In this document: positions 36,695-45,924 of the stretch, piece after piece | Layout of the letters: every line of letters starts with the position of its first letter | How positions within the stretch are numbered: the stretch's first letter is position 1 | From: Myxococcota bacterium | GTDB lineage: Bacteria; Myxococcota_A; UBA796; UBA9615; JAKLKC01 | Assembly (NCBI GenBank): GCA_023150875.1 | Contig: JAKLKC010000041.1 | Coordinates: 1-62,575, forward strand | DNA: 62,575 nt | Reading direction: 5' to 3' | Program-made: the position numbers and the translations under genes | Notes under the pieces: generated by a model | The model's input: the letters and a program-made list of their open reading frames with translations, nothing else | Database searches by the model: none | What the model was told of the DNA's origin: nothing

Positions 36695-37501
36695 ATGTCC
36701 GTCGACGCCGCCGACACCCTGGTGCACTACGAGGTCCGCGAAGGGATCGCCCTGCTGACCCTCGATGACCCGCCGGCCAACACCTACACCCACCAGATGA
36801 TGCGCGACCTGGACGAGGCGATCCTCCGGGCCCGCTTCGACGACTCGGTCCACGTGATCGTGCTCACCGGCATGGGGGAGCGGTTCTTCTGCGCCGGCGC
36901 CAACATCTCCATGCTGGCGAGCGTCACCCCCCAGTACAAGTACTACTTCTGCCTCCACGCCAACGAGACCCTGAGCCGCCTGGAGCAGACCCCCAAGCTG
37001 GTGATCGCCGCCCTCAACGGCCACACCGTCGGCGGCGGGCTCGAGATCGCGATGGCCGCCGACGTGCGGATCGGCCGCAAGGGGGCGGGCCTGGTGGGGC
37101 TGCCCGAGGTGGCCCTGGGGGTCCTCCCCGGAACCGGCGGCACCCAGCGCCTCGCCCGCCTGGTGGGGAAGGCCCGGGCCATCGAGCTGATGGTCACCGG
37201 CCGCCGCTTCGACTTCGAGGAGGCCCAGGCGATGGGCGTGGTCACCGAGGTGTACGACGTCCCGCCCGGCGAGTTCCTGGGCAAGGTGCTGGAGTACGCC
37301 CGCCAGTTCCTGCCCCCCGCCAACGCCAGCAAGGCCGTCGGCCTCATCAAGCGCTCGGTCCAGAGCGGCGCCGAGATCCCCTTCGAGGCGGCCCTGACCC
37401 TGGAGCGGGAGCTCCAGGCCCAGCTCTTCGCCAGCTCCGACGCCAAGGAGGGGCTGACCGCCTACGCCGAGAAGCGCAAGGCCCGCTTCACCGGCCGCTA
37501 G
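36695..37501 (+). CDS. Enoyl-CoA hydratase/isomerase
   Basis: A 268-residue crotonase-fold protein. The oxyanion-hole elements FFCAGANISML and HTVGGGLEIAMA are present. The acidic pair corresponding to rat Glu144/Glu164 would be in GGGLE and LPEVALGVLPGTGGTQ. It adds water across a 2-enoyl-CoA or isomerises the double bond. GAGGAGG precedes the ATG. It is first in a three- or four-gene operon with an aldehyde dehydrogenase and a thiolase, suggesting catabolism of an aldehyde or acyl-CoA substrate. Confidence 0.92.
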   Translation: MSVDAADTLVHYEVREGIALLTLDDPPANTYTHQMMRDLDEAILRARFDDSVHVIVLTGMGERFFCAGANISMLASVTPQYKYYFCLHANETLSRLEQTPKLVIAALNGHTVGGGLEIAMAADVRIGRKGAGLVGLPEVALGVLPGTGGTQRLARLVGKARAIELMVTGRRFDFEEAQAMGVVTEVYDVPPGEFLGKVLEYARQFLPPANASKAVGLIKRSVQSGAEIPFEAALTLERELQAQLFASSDAKEGLTAYAEKRKARFTGR

Positions 37502-37537
37502 TCCCCACCACCCGCTTCCTCGCCCCCTGGGGGTCCG

Positions 37538-39007
37538 ATGAGCACCGACGCCCTCCCCATCCCCCAGGGCCGGCATCGCATCGCCGGCGAGTGGGTCTCC
37601 CCCAGCGGCGGCGAGACCTTCCCCACCACCAACCCCGCCACCGGCGAGGTCCTGGCCGAGGTCGCCCGGGGGAGCGGCGAGGACGTGGACCGCGCGGTCG
37701 CCGCGGCCCGGGCGGCCCTGGCGGGGGAGGCGTGGGGCGGCCTCGGGGCCCGGGCCCGGGGCAGGATCCTTTGGAAGATCGCGGACTTGCTGGAGGGGCC
37801 CCACCTCGAGTCCCTCTCCCGCTGGGAGACCCTGGACAACGGCAAGCCGATCTTCGAGTCCCGGTGGGTGGACCTGCCCAGCGTGGCGGCGGTCTTCCGC
37901 TACTACGCCGGCCTGGCCGACAAGATCGAGGGGGAGACCCTCCCGGTGGACGGCCCCTTCTTCACCTTCACGCGGCACGAGCCCCTGGGAGTGGTGGGCG
38001 CCGTGGTGCCCTGGAACTTCCCGCTGATCATGGCGGCGTGGAAGGTCGCCCCGGCGCTGGCCTGCGGGAACGCCGTGGTGCTGAAGCCGGCGGAGACCAG
38101 CTCCCTCACGGCGCTGATGCTCGCCGCCGTGGCCGAGGAGGCGGGGCTGCCTCCGGGGGCGCTGAACGTGGTCACCGGGCTGGGCCACGAGGCCGGGGCG
38201 GCCCTCGTCGCCCATCCCGGCGTGGACAAGCTCACCTTCACCGGCTCGACGTCGGTGGGCCAGGAGATCCTGCGCCGGTCCGCCGACACGATGAAGCCGG
38301 TCACCCTGGAGCTGGGGGGGAAGTCGGCGAACATCGTCCTGCCCGACGCCGACCTCGACGCCGCCGTGAAGGGCGCGTTCAACGGGATCTTCTACGGCAA
38401 GGGCGAGGTCTGCGCCGCGGGGAGCCGCCTCTTCCTGCACCGCTCCATCCACGACGCCTTCCTGGACAAGCTGGCGGAGAGGGCCCGCCGGCTGCGCCCC
38501 GCGGACCCCCAGGACCCGAAGTGCCGCCTGGGAGCGATCCACAACGCCGAGCAGATGGACCGGGTCCTGGGCTACGTGCGCTCGGCTCGGGAGGAGGGGG
38601 CGAGCCTGGTCGCCGGGGGCGAGCGGGTCACCGTGGACGGCCGGGGACTCTTCTTCGAGGCCACGGTGTTCCAGGGCGTCACCGACGACATGCGGATCGC
38701 CCGGGAGGAGGTCTTCGGCCCCGTGCTGTCGGTGCTGACCTTCGACGACTTGGACGAGGCCCTGGCCCGGGCCAACGCCTCCCCCTACGGCCTCGCCGCG
38801 GGGGTGTGGACGCGGGACTTCCCCACGGCCCACCGCGCTGCCGCCGCGCTCCGGGCGGGGACGGTGTGGGTGAACACCTACAACTTCTACGATCCCGCCG
38901 CCCCGTTCGGCGGCTGCAAGATGAGCGGCTTCGGCCGGGAGCTGGGCCAGAAGGCGCTGATGCAGTACACCCGGACCAAGTCGGTCTGGATGGGCTTGAA
39001 GTCGTGA
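37538..39007 (+). CDS. NAD(P)+-dependent aldehyde dehydrogenase
   Basis: A full-length (489 residues) ALDH-superfamily enzyme oxidising an aldehyde to an acid. The catalytic Cys292 is in GEVCAAGSR, the general base Glu258 is in TLELGGKSANIV, and the cofactor loop is FTGSTSVG. PWNFPLIMAAWK and FGGCKMSGFGRE are typical of the betaine/phenylacetaldehyde-type group. Substrate is not assignable. It lies 36 bases after the enoyl-CoA hydratase gene and 10 before the thiolase. Confidence 0.94.
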   Translation: MSTDALPIPQGRHRIAGEWVSPSGGETFPTTNPATGEVLAEVARGSGEDVDRAVAAARAALAGEAWGGLGARARGRILWKIADLLEGPHLESLSRWETLDNGKPIFESRWVDLPSVAAVFRYYAGLADKIEGETLPVDGPFFTFTRHEPLGVVGAVVPWNFPLIMAAWKVAPALACGNAVVLKPAETSSLTALMLAAVAEEAGLPPGALNVVTGLGHEAGAALVAHPGVDKLTFTGSTSVGQEILRRSADTMKPVTLELGGKSANIVLPDADLDAAVKGAFNGIFYGKGEVCAAGSRLFLHRSIHDAFLDKLAERARRLRPADPQDPKCRLGAIHNAEQMDRVLGYVRSAREEGASLVAGGERVTVDGRGLFFEATVFQGVTDDMRIAREEVFGPVLSVLTFDDLDEALARANASPYGLAAGVWTRDFPTAHRAAAALRAGTVWVNTYNFYDPAAPFGGCKMSGFGRELGQKALMQYTRTKSVWMGLKS

Positions 39008-39017
39008 GGAACCCCGA

Positions 39018-40205
39018 GTGAGCACCTTCCCCCCGGTCTGGATCGCCTCCCCCGTCCGTACCCCCATCGGACGCTTCGGGGGCACCCTGGCCTCCCTCTC
39101 CGCCGCCGACGTGGCCACCGTCGCCGCCCGGGCCTCCCTCCAGCGCGCCGGGATCGATCCCGGGGCGGTGGACGAGACGATCTGGGGGCATGGCCGCCAG
39201 GCGGGCGGCGGTCCCAACACCGCCCGGCAGGTGTCGGTGCGGGCCGGCGTGCCCGTCACCTCCCCCGCCCTGACCCTGAACAAGGCCTGCGGCTCGGGGA
39301 TGCTGGCCATCGTGGACGCCTACCGTCACATCGTCCTGGGCGACGCCGAGGTGGTGCTGGCGGGCGGGGTGGAGTCCATGAGCAACACCCCCTACATGCT
39401 GCCCCGGGCGCGGTGGGGCTACCGCATGGGCCACGCCGAGCTGGTGGACGGCATGTACAAGGACGGCTTCCACTGCCCGCTGGCGGACCAGCTCATGGGG
39501 GCCACCGCGGAGAACCTGGCGGAGAAGTACGGGATCGGGCGGGAGGAGCAGGACGCCTTCGCCCTGGAGAGCCAGCGCCGGGCGGGCCGGGCGTGGGCCG
39601 AGGGGGCTTTCGACGCCGAGGTGGTCCCGGTGGAGGTCCCGGGACGGAAGGGCGCGGTGGTCTTCGACAAGGACGAGCACCTCCGCCCCGAGACGACGAT
39701 GGCGGACCTGGCGAAGCTTCCGGCGGTGTTCAAGAAGGGGGGCACGGTCCACGCCGGGAGCGCCTCGGGGGTCACGGACGGGGCGGCGGCGGTGCTGGTG
39801 CTCTCCGACGCAGCCGTGAAGCGCCTGGGTGTGGAGCCCATGGGGCGGATCGTGGCCTACGCCAACGCCGGCGTCCCTCCGGAGGAGATGGGGATCGGCC
39901 CGGTGCCCGCCACGGCCCGGGTCCTCCAGCGGGCGGGCTGGAAGCTGTCCGACTGCGACCTGGTGGAGCTGAACGAGGCCTTCGCGGCCCAGGTCCTCGC
40001 CTGCGACCGCGAGATGGGGTTGGACCGCGAGCGCCTGAACGTCCACGGCGGCGCCATCGCCCTGGGCCACCCCATCGGCTCCACGGGCACCCGGATCGTC
40101 GTCACCCTCCTCCACGCCCTCGCCCGCCACGGCGGCCGCCGCGGCCTGGCGACCCTGTGCATCAGCGGCGGCATGGGGATGAGCCTGCTGGTGGAGAGGC
40201 CCTGA
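39018..40205 (+). CDS. Thiolase (acetyl-CoA acetyltransferase)
   Basis: A 395-residue thiolase with nucleophile Cys91 (LNKACGSGM), catalytic His in [16 protein letters not shown], and second Cys in LCISGGMGM. The HGGAIALGH form and overall length fit the biosynthetic or short-chain class. It begins with GTG (39018), 10 bases after the ALDH stop. It is one of three thiolases in the window. Confidence 0.94.
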   Translation: MSTFPPVWIASPVRTPIGRFGGTLASLSAADVATVAARASLQRAGIDPGAVDETIWGHGRQAGGGPNTARQVSVRAGVPVTSPALTLNKACGSGMLAIVDAYRHIVLGDAEVVLAGGVESMSNTPYMLPRARWGYRMGHAELVDGMYKDGFHCPLADQLMGATAENLAEKYGIGREEQDAFALESQRRAGRAWAEGAFDAEVVPVEVPGRKGAVVFDKDEHLRPETTMADLAKLPAVFKKGGTVHAGSASGVTDGAAAVLVLSDAAVKRLGVEPMGRIVAYANAGVPPEEMGIGPVPATARVLQRAGWKLSDCDLVELNEAFAAQVLACDREMGLDRERLNVHGGAIALGHPIGSTGTRIVVTLLHALARHGGRRGLATLCISGGMGMSLLVERP

Positions 40206-40211
40206 GCGGCG

Positions 40212-40823
40212 ATGCCCGTTTCCCGCAAGAGACAGGGCGGCGGATCCGACCGGAAGAGCTACGTGAAGACGGCCCCCAAGGCCCCGCCGACCCCCTCCGG
40301 ACGCTTCGAGAACCCCGGCCCCTACGCCGAGGCGGCGCCGGCCCACGCCCTGGGCAGGGACCTGTCGGAGTTGGAATCCAGCCCCTTCTTCGTCCTGGGC
40401 GGCTTCAAGCTCCGCAAGATGGTGGGCCGCGACCGGATCTACACCAACGGCGAGACCTTCGCCCTGGTGGGCGTGGATGCCGAGCGGCGGGTGACGCAGG
40501 TGGTGGTGTCGCTGCTCCCCTCCGCCGAGGACCACCCCGACGAGTCCTACCGCGTGGCGGCCCGGGGCCCGGGCGGCCAGCCGGTGGCCCTCTCCTACCA
40601 GTGGGCGATGCTGGTCCACCTGGCCCACGGCGTGATCGGCCTGGGCGCCCGGGACGCCTCGGAGCTGCTGACCCGGATCTTCCAACCCGGCTACCTCCCC
40701 ATCGAGAGGGGCGGCGTGCGGGTCGACCTGGTGAGCGGCCAGTTCCTGGGAGGTCCCGAGCGCGTCGCCCTGGGGATCCGCCGCGCCGACGCACCGGAGT
40801 ACACGGGGGCGGCGGCGCCGTAG
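40212..40823 (+). CDS. Hypothetical soluble protein
   Basis: A 203-residue protein with no recognised family. A basic, Pro-rich N-terminus (about 1-35) precedes a globular part with [56 protein letters not shown] and [20 protein letters not shown]. No signal peptide or membrane helix is seen. It lies 6 bases after the thiolase stop, so it is probably the last gene of that operon. Confidence 0.7.
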   Translation: MPVSRKRQGGGSDRKSYVKTAPKAPPTPSGRFENPGPYAEAAPAHALGRDLSELESSPFFVLGGFKLRKMVGRDRIYTNGETFALVGVDAERRVTQVVVSLLPSAEDHPDESYRVAARGPGGQPVALSYQWAMLVHLAHGVIGLGARDASELLTRIFQPGYLPIERGGVRVDLVSGQFLGGPERVALGIRRADAPEYTGAAAP

Positions 40824-40873
40824 TTCCTGCGCCGAAGGGGGTGGGTGGCGGTACCCTCCGCTGCGGGCAGCGG

Positions 40874-40902
40874 TTGCCGATCCCCGGCGGCGGGCATACC
40901 AT
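40874..40902 (+). promoter_or_regulatory. Predicted promoter giving a leaderless mntA transcript
   Basis: TTGCCG (40874-40879), 17 bases, TACCAT (40897-40902). The -10 ends six bases before the ATG at 40909, so transcription should start at or within a base or two of the start codon. No Shine-Dalgarno sequence is present. Confidence 0.6.
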
Positions 40903-40908
40903 CCGCCC

Positions 40909-41265
40909 ATGGACGTGGGAGCCTGCGCCGAGACCTATCGGAGGCGGCACGCCGCCCGGCTCAGGGCCCGGCGAGCCCGCGCCTCCGAGGCGCGCCTCCG
41001 CCTGCCCGGGGCGGTGGACCTGCTGGTGCGCGAGTTCGGCGCGCGGCGGGTGGTCCTCTTCGGGTCCCTCCTGGCGGGCGAGCTGTGGGATGGGTCGGAC
41101 GTGGACCTCGCGGTGGAGGGCCTCTTTTCCGGCGCCTACTTCCGGGCCCTGGACCGGCTCGGCGAGGTCATGGGCAGGCCCGTCGACCTCGTCCCCCTGG
41201 AGGAAGCACCCGAGACGCTCCGGGACCTCGTCCGGCGGGAGGGAGAGGTGCTCCATGGCGAGTGA
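40909..41265 (+). CDS. mntA: MNT-domain nucleotidyltransferase antitoxin
   Basis: A 118-residue minimal nucleotidyltransferase with the GSx10DxD motif (GSLLAGELWDGSDVDLAV at about residues 47-64). In HEPN/MNT toxin-antitoxin pairs, MntA-type proteins neutralise the HEPN RNase by adding AMP to it. The gene overlaps the HepT-like gene by 11 bases, the standard arrangement. A Lys/Arg-rich N-terminal helix precedes the domain. The transcript is predicted leaderless. Confidence 0.88.
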   Translation: MDVGACAETYRRRHAARLRARRARASEARLRLPGAVDLLVREFGARRVVLFGSLLAGELWDGSDVDLAVEGLFSGAYFRALDRLGEVMGRPVDLVPLEEAPETLRDLVRREGEVLHGE

Positions 41266-41767
41266 GGACGCCGGCGCGGCCTCGCTCCGCCGCCTGGGGG
41301 CCGAGGTGGCCCGGGACCGTCGGGTGCTCGCGACCCTGGGGGAGGACCTGTCGACCGCGGGCGAGCGCCTCCGCGAGGCTGGGACCGACGAGGCACCCCT
41401 GGTCTACGTCGCCTACAAGCTTCACCAGTGGTACACCGGGCTGGAGAGCCTCCTCCAGCGCATCGAGCGCACCTTCGGCGCCGAGCCCAGCGGAGGGGAC
41501 TGGCACGACGAACTCCTCCAGGGCGCCTTCCTGGAGATCCCGCGGGTCCGGCCCGCCGTGCTCCGCCCTGACTCCCGGAGGGCACTCGGGGAGCTCCGCC
41601 GCTTTCGTCACTTCTTCCGGCACGCCTATGCCGTCTCGCTGGACGCCGGAAGGATCGAGCGCCTCGCCGCCGACCTCGCGGGAGTGCGCGGAGGAGTCGA
41701 CCAGGCCCTGGCCGACTTCGAGACGTTCCTGGAGGAGGCGGCCAGCCGCCTCGCCGAAGGGGAGTAG
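41255..41767 (+). CDS. hepT: HepT-like HEPN toxin
   Basis: A 170-residue all-helical HEPN protein, partner of the overlapping MNT gene. The catalytic RNase motif R-x4-H-x-Y is present as RHFFRHAY at about residue 109. Upstream helices (YVAYKLHQWYTGLESLLQRI) fit the family. HepT-type toxins cut tRNA or other RNA. The start ATG at 41255 lies inside the end of mntA. It is convergent with the amidase gene. Confidence 0.85.
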   Translation: MASEDAGAASLRRLGAEVARDRRVLATLGEDLSTAGERLREAGTDEAPLVYVAYKLHQWYTGLESLLQRIERTFGAEPSGGDWHDELLQGAFLEIPRVRPAVLRPDSRRALGELRRFRHFFRHAYAVSLDAGRIERLAADLAGVRGGVDQALADFETFLEEAASRLAEGE

Positions 41768-41790
41768 GCTCCCGGGACGAGCCGCGGGGC

Positions 41791-43269
41791 TCAGGTCCCC
41801 GCCGGCCTCTTCCCCGCCCAGGGGCGGGCTTGCTCCAACTGGGCGGCCAGGCGGAAGAGGGTGGCCTCGTCGCCGGTCCGGGCGGCGAACTGGACGCCGA
41901 TGGGGAGACCGGCGGCGTTCCAGTGGAGGGGCACGGACATCGCCGGCTGCCCGGTCTGGTTGAAGATCATCGTGTTGGCGGTCTTCTCCAGGGACTTCTC
42001 GGCGAGGTCGGCCAGGGCCTTGTGCAGCAGGGGACGGGCCGGCACGGTGCGGAGCAGGGCCAGGCCTGCCCTCTCGGCGCCCTTGAGGGCCAGCTCGCCG
42101 ATCCGCACCGGCGGGTGCGCCAGGGTGGCGTCCAGGAAGACGTCGGTGGTCCGGAAGAAGGCGGCCAGGCGCCGCCCCGCCCGGGCGTTCGCCTCCCGGG
42201 CCTGGTGGAGGTCCAGGGCGCTCAGGCTCCGCCCGACCTGGGCCAGGAACCAGGTGGGGGCCTCGAACCCCGCGGCGGTGGGGGTCCTGCCCATCCAACG
42301 GCCCGCCTCCGCCACCGAGGCCGCCACCCCCGCGGCGACGACCACCAGGTACGCCCGGGCCATCTCGCCCCGGTCCACGGGGAGATCGGCCTCGAAGACG
42401 TCGTGGCCGAGGTCGGCGCAGAGCTTCGCCGCGTCCCGGACGGCGGCGACGTTGTCCGGGTGGACCTCCCGCCCGTAGATCGAGCCCGTGGAGAAGGCGA
42501 TCCGGAGCCTGCCCGGCTCCCGGTCCAGCTCCTGGGAGAAGGGGCGCTCGGGGGGAGGCGCCGCGTAGGGGGCTCCCTCGTCGGGGCCGTGGGTGGCGTC
42601 CAGCATCGCGGCGCTGTCCCTCACGCTGCGGGTCAGCACGTGCCCCTGCACCAGCCCGGCCCAGCCCTCCCCCAGGTCCGGCCCCAGGGGGTTGCGGGCC
42701 CTGCTGGGCTTCAGGCCGAAGAGGCCGCAGCACGAGGCGGGGATCCGGATGGAACCGCCCCCGTCACCTCCGTGGGCCATGGGCACCATCCTCGCCGCCA
42801 CCGCCGCCGCCGAGCCGCCGCTGGAGCCTCCGGGGGTGTGCCCCGGGTCCCAGGGGTTGCGGGTCGGTCCCCGGGCCTCCGGCTCCGTCACCCCCATGAT
42901 CCCCAGCTCCGGGCAGTTGGTCTTGCCCAGGAAGACCACCCCCGCCCGCCGGAACCGGGAGATCAGCTCGGCGTCCTGCACGGGGACGAAGCCCTCCAGG
43001 AAGCGGCTGGAGGCGGTGTAGGGCTGGCCGGCCAGGAAGCCGTCCAGGTCCTTGACCAGGAACGGGACCCCCGTGAACGGCCCGTCGGGCAGCGGCCCCT
43101 CGGCCTGGCGGCGCGCCGCGTCGTACATCGCATGCACGACGGCGTTCAGCCGGGGGTTGTGCTCCTCGATCCGCCGGATCGCCGTCTCGACGACCTCGAC
43201 GGGCTTCACCTTCCCCAGGCGCACCCGCTGGGCGATCCCGAGGGCGTCCAGCTCCGCGTAGTCTTGCAT
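41791..43269 (-). CDS. Amidase signature family hydrolase
   Basis: A 492-residue amidase with the Ser-cisSer-Lys triad: Lys73 (FLVKDLDG), cis-Ser150 (GGSSGGSAA) and nucleophile Ser173 (GDGGGSIRIPASCCG). It resembles 6-aminohexanoate/aryl-acylamidase-type members rather than GatA. It hydrolyses C-N bonds in amides; substrate unknown. GGGAG lies about 10 bases upstream of the ATG, with a TATGCT-like -10 near 43290. It stands as a single gene. Confidence 0.92.
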   Translation of the reverse strand: MQDYAELDALGIAQRVRLGKVKPVEVVETAIRRIEEHNPRLNAVVHAMYDAARRQAEGPLPDGPFTGVPFLVKDLDGFLAGQPYTASSRFLEGFVPVQDAELISRFRRAGVVFLGKTNCPELGIMGVTEPEARGPTRNPWDPGHTPGGSSGGSAAAVAARMVPMAHGGDGGGSIRIPASCCGLFGLKPSRARNPLGPDLGEGWAGLVQGHVLTRSVRDSAAMLDATHGPDEGAPYAAPPPERPFSQELDREPGRLRIAFSTGSIYGREVHPDNVAAVRDAAKLCADLGHDVFEADLPVDRGEMARAYLVVVAAGVAASVAEAGRWMGRTPTAAGFEAPTWFLAQVGRSLSALDLHQAREANARAGRRLAAFFRTTDVFLDATLAHPPVRIGELALKGAERAGLALLRTVPARPLLHKALADLAEKSLEKTANTMIFNQTGQPAMSVPLHWNAAGLPIGVQFAARTGDEATLFRLAAQLEQARPWAGKRPAGT

Positions 43270-43335
43270 GCCGCGCTCCCGGCCCGAAGCATAGCGGTCC
43301 GGGGGCGCCGGGGCGAGGGGAGGAGGCCGCCGGGA

Positions 43336-44244
43336 TCAGTCGGAGGCCGGATCCGTCCCCTCCAAACGTCCGGCCCCCTCCAGGAAGCGCCGTTCCAGGG
43401 AGTCGCCCTGGTGGACCTCGGCGATGGTCGCCCCTTCCGCCAGCAGCTCCGCCAGCAGCTCGGTCGTGGCCCGCTCCAGGCATCGGGGATCGTCGACGGC
43501 CAGGCGCAGCCGCACGACCTCGGCGCGCCCGGCGGGGAAGGGGGGGACGAGTCTCACCCGGACGTCGCGGTCGGCGCCGGTGACCTGGCGGAGGGGGCCC
43601 TGCCTCGGGCAGCGTCCGGCCTCGACCATCACGACGTGGTCGCACAGGCTCTCCACCTCGGCCAGGTTGTGGGAGCTGAGCAGCACCGTGCGCCGCCCCC
43701 TCTCGGCGGCGATCCGCTGGCGCAGGTGGGCCGCCTGCACCGGATCGAGGCCCGAGGTGGGCTCGTCCAGGATCACCAGCTCGGGATCCCCCAGCAGGGC
43801 CGCCGCCACCGTGAGGCGCCGGCGCATGCCGTGGGAGAGAGTCGCCACCCGCTGGTCGGCACGGTCCGCCAGCAACACCGCCTCCAGGGCCACCGACACG
43901 GCGCGGCCCGCGGCTGCGGCGCCCATCCCCTGAAGGCGCCCCCACACCCCCAGGAGCTGGCGCGGCGTCGAGGCGAGGGGCAGCTCGGCGTCCTGGGGGA
44001 GGATCCCCACCCTCCCTGCGTGGCGGGCGGCGTCGAAGGGGCCGAGCCCCAGCAGGTCCACGGTCCCCGCGTCGGGGGCGACGAAGCCGGCGACCACGGA
44101 GAGGAAGGTGGTCTTGCCCGCCCCGTTGGGCCCCACCAGCCCGCACACGCTGCCCCGGGGCACGACCACGGAGAACCCGTCCAGCGCTCGGGTCCGCCGG
44201 TAGCGCTTCACCAGCCCCTCGGCCCGCAGGGCGGCGGCGCTCAC
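43336..44244 (-). CDS. ABC transporter ATP-binding protein
   Basis: A 302-residue ATPase of the ABC-2/daunorubicin-resistance type: Walker A GPNGAGKTT, signature LSHGMRRRL, Walker B LVILDEPTSGLD and switch His in SSHNLAEVE. A C-terminal extension after the ATPase domain (about 215-302) is usual in this class. The GTG start overlaps the permease stop (GTGA). With the next gene it would power export, or act on an envelope protein, as in the NosF/GldA systems. Confidence 0.92.
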   Translation of the reverse strand: MSAAALRAEGLVKRYRRTRALDGFSVVVPRGSVCGLVGPNGAGKTTFLSVVAGFVAPDAGTVDLLGLGPFDAARHAGRVGILPQDAELPLASTPRQLLGVWGRLQGMGAAAAGRAVSVALEAVLLADRADQRVATLSHGMRRRLTVAAALLGDPELVILDEPTSGLDPVQAAHLRQRIAAERGRRTVLLSSHNLAEVESLCDHVVMVEAGRCPRQGPLRQVTGADRDVRVRLVPPFPAGRAEVVRLRLAVDDPRCLERATTELLAELLAEGATIAEVHQGDSLERRFLEGAGRLEGTDPASD

Positions 44245-45197
44245 AGGTCCCGCCCCCGGAAGCGGGCCCAGCCCAGGGTGAAGAACAGCAGGCCCTGTAC
44301 CCCGCCCCGGGCCGCGGTGGCCAGCAGCGTCCCGGGGTCGCGCCCCCACAGATCGGTCCACAGGCTGGGGGGAAGGAGGAGGAGCACCCCGTCGGCCGCG
44401 CGCCCGAGGCCGCCCGGGCCGACGTGGTCCTGCAGGCGGGCGTAGCCCCACAGCAAGGCGAAGAGGACCCCGAAGGCGATGGCGCGGGCGGTGTGGGCCC
44501 CCGAGACCCAGCACGACGCGCCGAGCCCGAGGCCGACGAAGGGCAGGGCGAAGGCGAGGGACGTGCCGGCCCGGAGCAGCAGCTCCCCGGCGAGGGCCCG
44601 CGGCTCGGCGACGACCATGAGCGAGGTGGACAGGGTGAAGGCGACCGCGGCCCCCAGGAGCGCCGCCACCGCCACCAGGACCCCCTGGCCCAGCAGCTTC
44701 CCCGCGGCCACCTCCAGCCGGGTCGCGCGGGAGAGGAGCCAGCGGATCCCGCGGGTGCGGACCTCGCCGGAGATCGAGGCCGAGGCCGAGAGGAGCGCCA
44801 GCGCTGGGAGGGCGACGGAGGCGGTCGCCCCGAACCACAGGGCGACGAAGGAGCTTCCGTCCAGGAGCTGGTCCGCGACCCCGTTCCCCAGGAACGCCCG
44901 GAGCGGCTCGGTCACCGACCCGCTCCTCAGGGTCTCCTCGATCAGGGTGCCGGGCCGGCGGGTGGTGGGGACCCCCAACCGCTCGGCCACGGCCCGCTCC
45001 GCGAAGGCGACCAGCCGCACCAGGGCCCAGGTGGAGAGGGCGACCGAGGCGGCGTAGGCGACGAGGAGGAGCTGGAGCAGTCGGGTGCGGGCCGCCTCCC
45101 CTACCTCGTAGGCGGCGATCCAACCGCAGCTCCGCAGCGCGCGGCCGAGGCCCGGGGCCGGCGAGGCCGGCTCAGGAGCCCCCCCGTCAGCGACCAT
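44241..45197 (-). CDS. ABC-2 type permease
   Basis: A 318-residue integral membrane protein with about six hydrophobic segments: LLQLLLVAYAASVALSTW, VALPALALLSASASISGE, GQGVLVAVAALLGAAVAF, TSLAFALPFVGLGLGASCW and AIAFGVLFALLWGYA. The RGIRWLLSRATRLEVAAGK loop is typical of ABC-2 permeases coupled to a cytoplasmic ATPase. It is the middle gene of a three-gene operon: its stop overlaps the ATPase start and its start overlaps the 245-residue gene by 11 bases. Confidence 0.85.
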   Translation of the reverse strand: MVADGGAPEPASPAPGLGRALRSCGWIAAYEVGEAARTRLLQLLLVAYAASVALSTWALVRLVAFAERAVAERLGVPTTRRPGTLIEETLRSGSVTEPLRAFLGNGVADQLLDGSSFVALWFGATASVALPALALLSASASISGEVRTRGIRWLLSRATRLEVAAGKLLGQGVLVAVAALLGAAVAFTLSTSLMVVAEPRALAGELLLRAGTSLAFALPFVGLGLGASCWVSGAHTARAIAFGVLFALLWGYARLQDHVGPGGLGRAADGVLLLLPPSLWTDLWGRDPGTLLATAARGGVQGLLFFTLGWARFRGRDL

Positions 45198-45924
45198 AGG
45201 GGGACGCCACCCCCTCCAGGCGCGTCAGCGGCGCCACCACCGCGGCGTCCAGGTACGAGAGGGGGTCCAGGGCGGTGTCGTCCACCGAGGCCACCGCCTC
45301 GTCACCGACCACGTCCCGGAGGGCTCCGTCGGCGGAGATCACCACCTCGAGGGCGTCGGCGGCGAACGCCATCAGCTCTCGACGGTCCAACCGGCCGGAG
45401 GCGGTGGCGTCCTCCACCAGGTCCTCCACCATGCCCGCCAGCTCCTCGTTCATCCGTTCCACGGCGGCGTCCACCCGGACGAGGTCGTCTTCTTCCAGCT
45501 CCGCCTGCTCCACCAGGGCCGCCCGGGCCTGCCTCCGCCGGACGCGCATGGCGTCCTCCATCATCCGGGCCATCTCCTCGGGGCTGGGGGAGGCCGCGCC
45601 GTCCTCGGGACCGCCCACGGGTGCGCCGGGCGGGGTCGCCGGGACCTCCTGTCTTCCCCCGTCCTTCGCCGCCACCGGGTCCTCCGTTGGGGGCACGGGG
45701 GCTGGGGGCGCCCGGCGGCCCGCCGCCGGAGCCCCTAGCAGGCCCCGGATCCGGGCGGCGGCCCCCTCCTCGGCGCAGCCCCTTTCGGCGCGATCCCGGA
45801 GCTCCTCCACCTCCGCCCGCAGGCCCAGGATCTCCCCCCGGGGCTGCCACAGCCCGATGAGCAGCCCTCCGGCCAGGCCGACGACTGCGGGTACGAACGC
45901 ACGGTCTCTCGGGGGAGGTGCCAT
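45187..45924 (-). CDS. Single-pass membrane protein with coiled coil
   Basis: A 245-residue protein: one N-terminal membrane helix (FVPAVVGLAGGLLIGLW), a short coiled coil (ILGLRAEVEELRDRAERG), a Pro/Ala-rich linker, and a helical C-terminal domain with PSPEEMARMMEDAMRVRRRQ and ELEEDDLVRVDAAVERMNEEL. No family is recognised. The shape is that of a periplasmic domain held to the inner membrane. It is the first gene of the ABC operon and may be a transport accessory subunit (inference). Confidence 0.7.
   Translation of the reverse strand: MAPPPRDRAFVPAVVGLAGGLLIGLWQPRGEILGLRAEVEELRDRAERGCAEEGAAARIRGLLGAPAAGRRAPPAPVPPTEDPVAAKDGGRQEVPATPPGAPVGGPEDGAASPSPEEMARMMEDAMRVRRRQARAALVEQAELEEDDLVRVDAAVERMNEELAGMVEDLVEDATASGRLDRRELMAFAADALEVVISADGALRDVVGDEAVASVDDTALDPLSYLDAAVVAPLTRLEGVASPYGR

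Noticed and set aside
41779-41792. Rho-independent terminator between hepT and the amidase gene
   Set aside because: A 5-bp GAGCC/GGCTC hairpin without a T tract on either strand; too weak to call.
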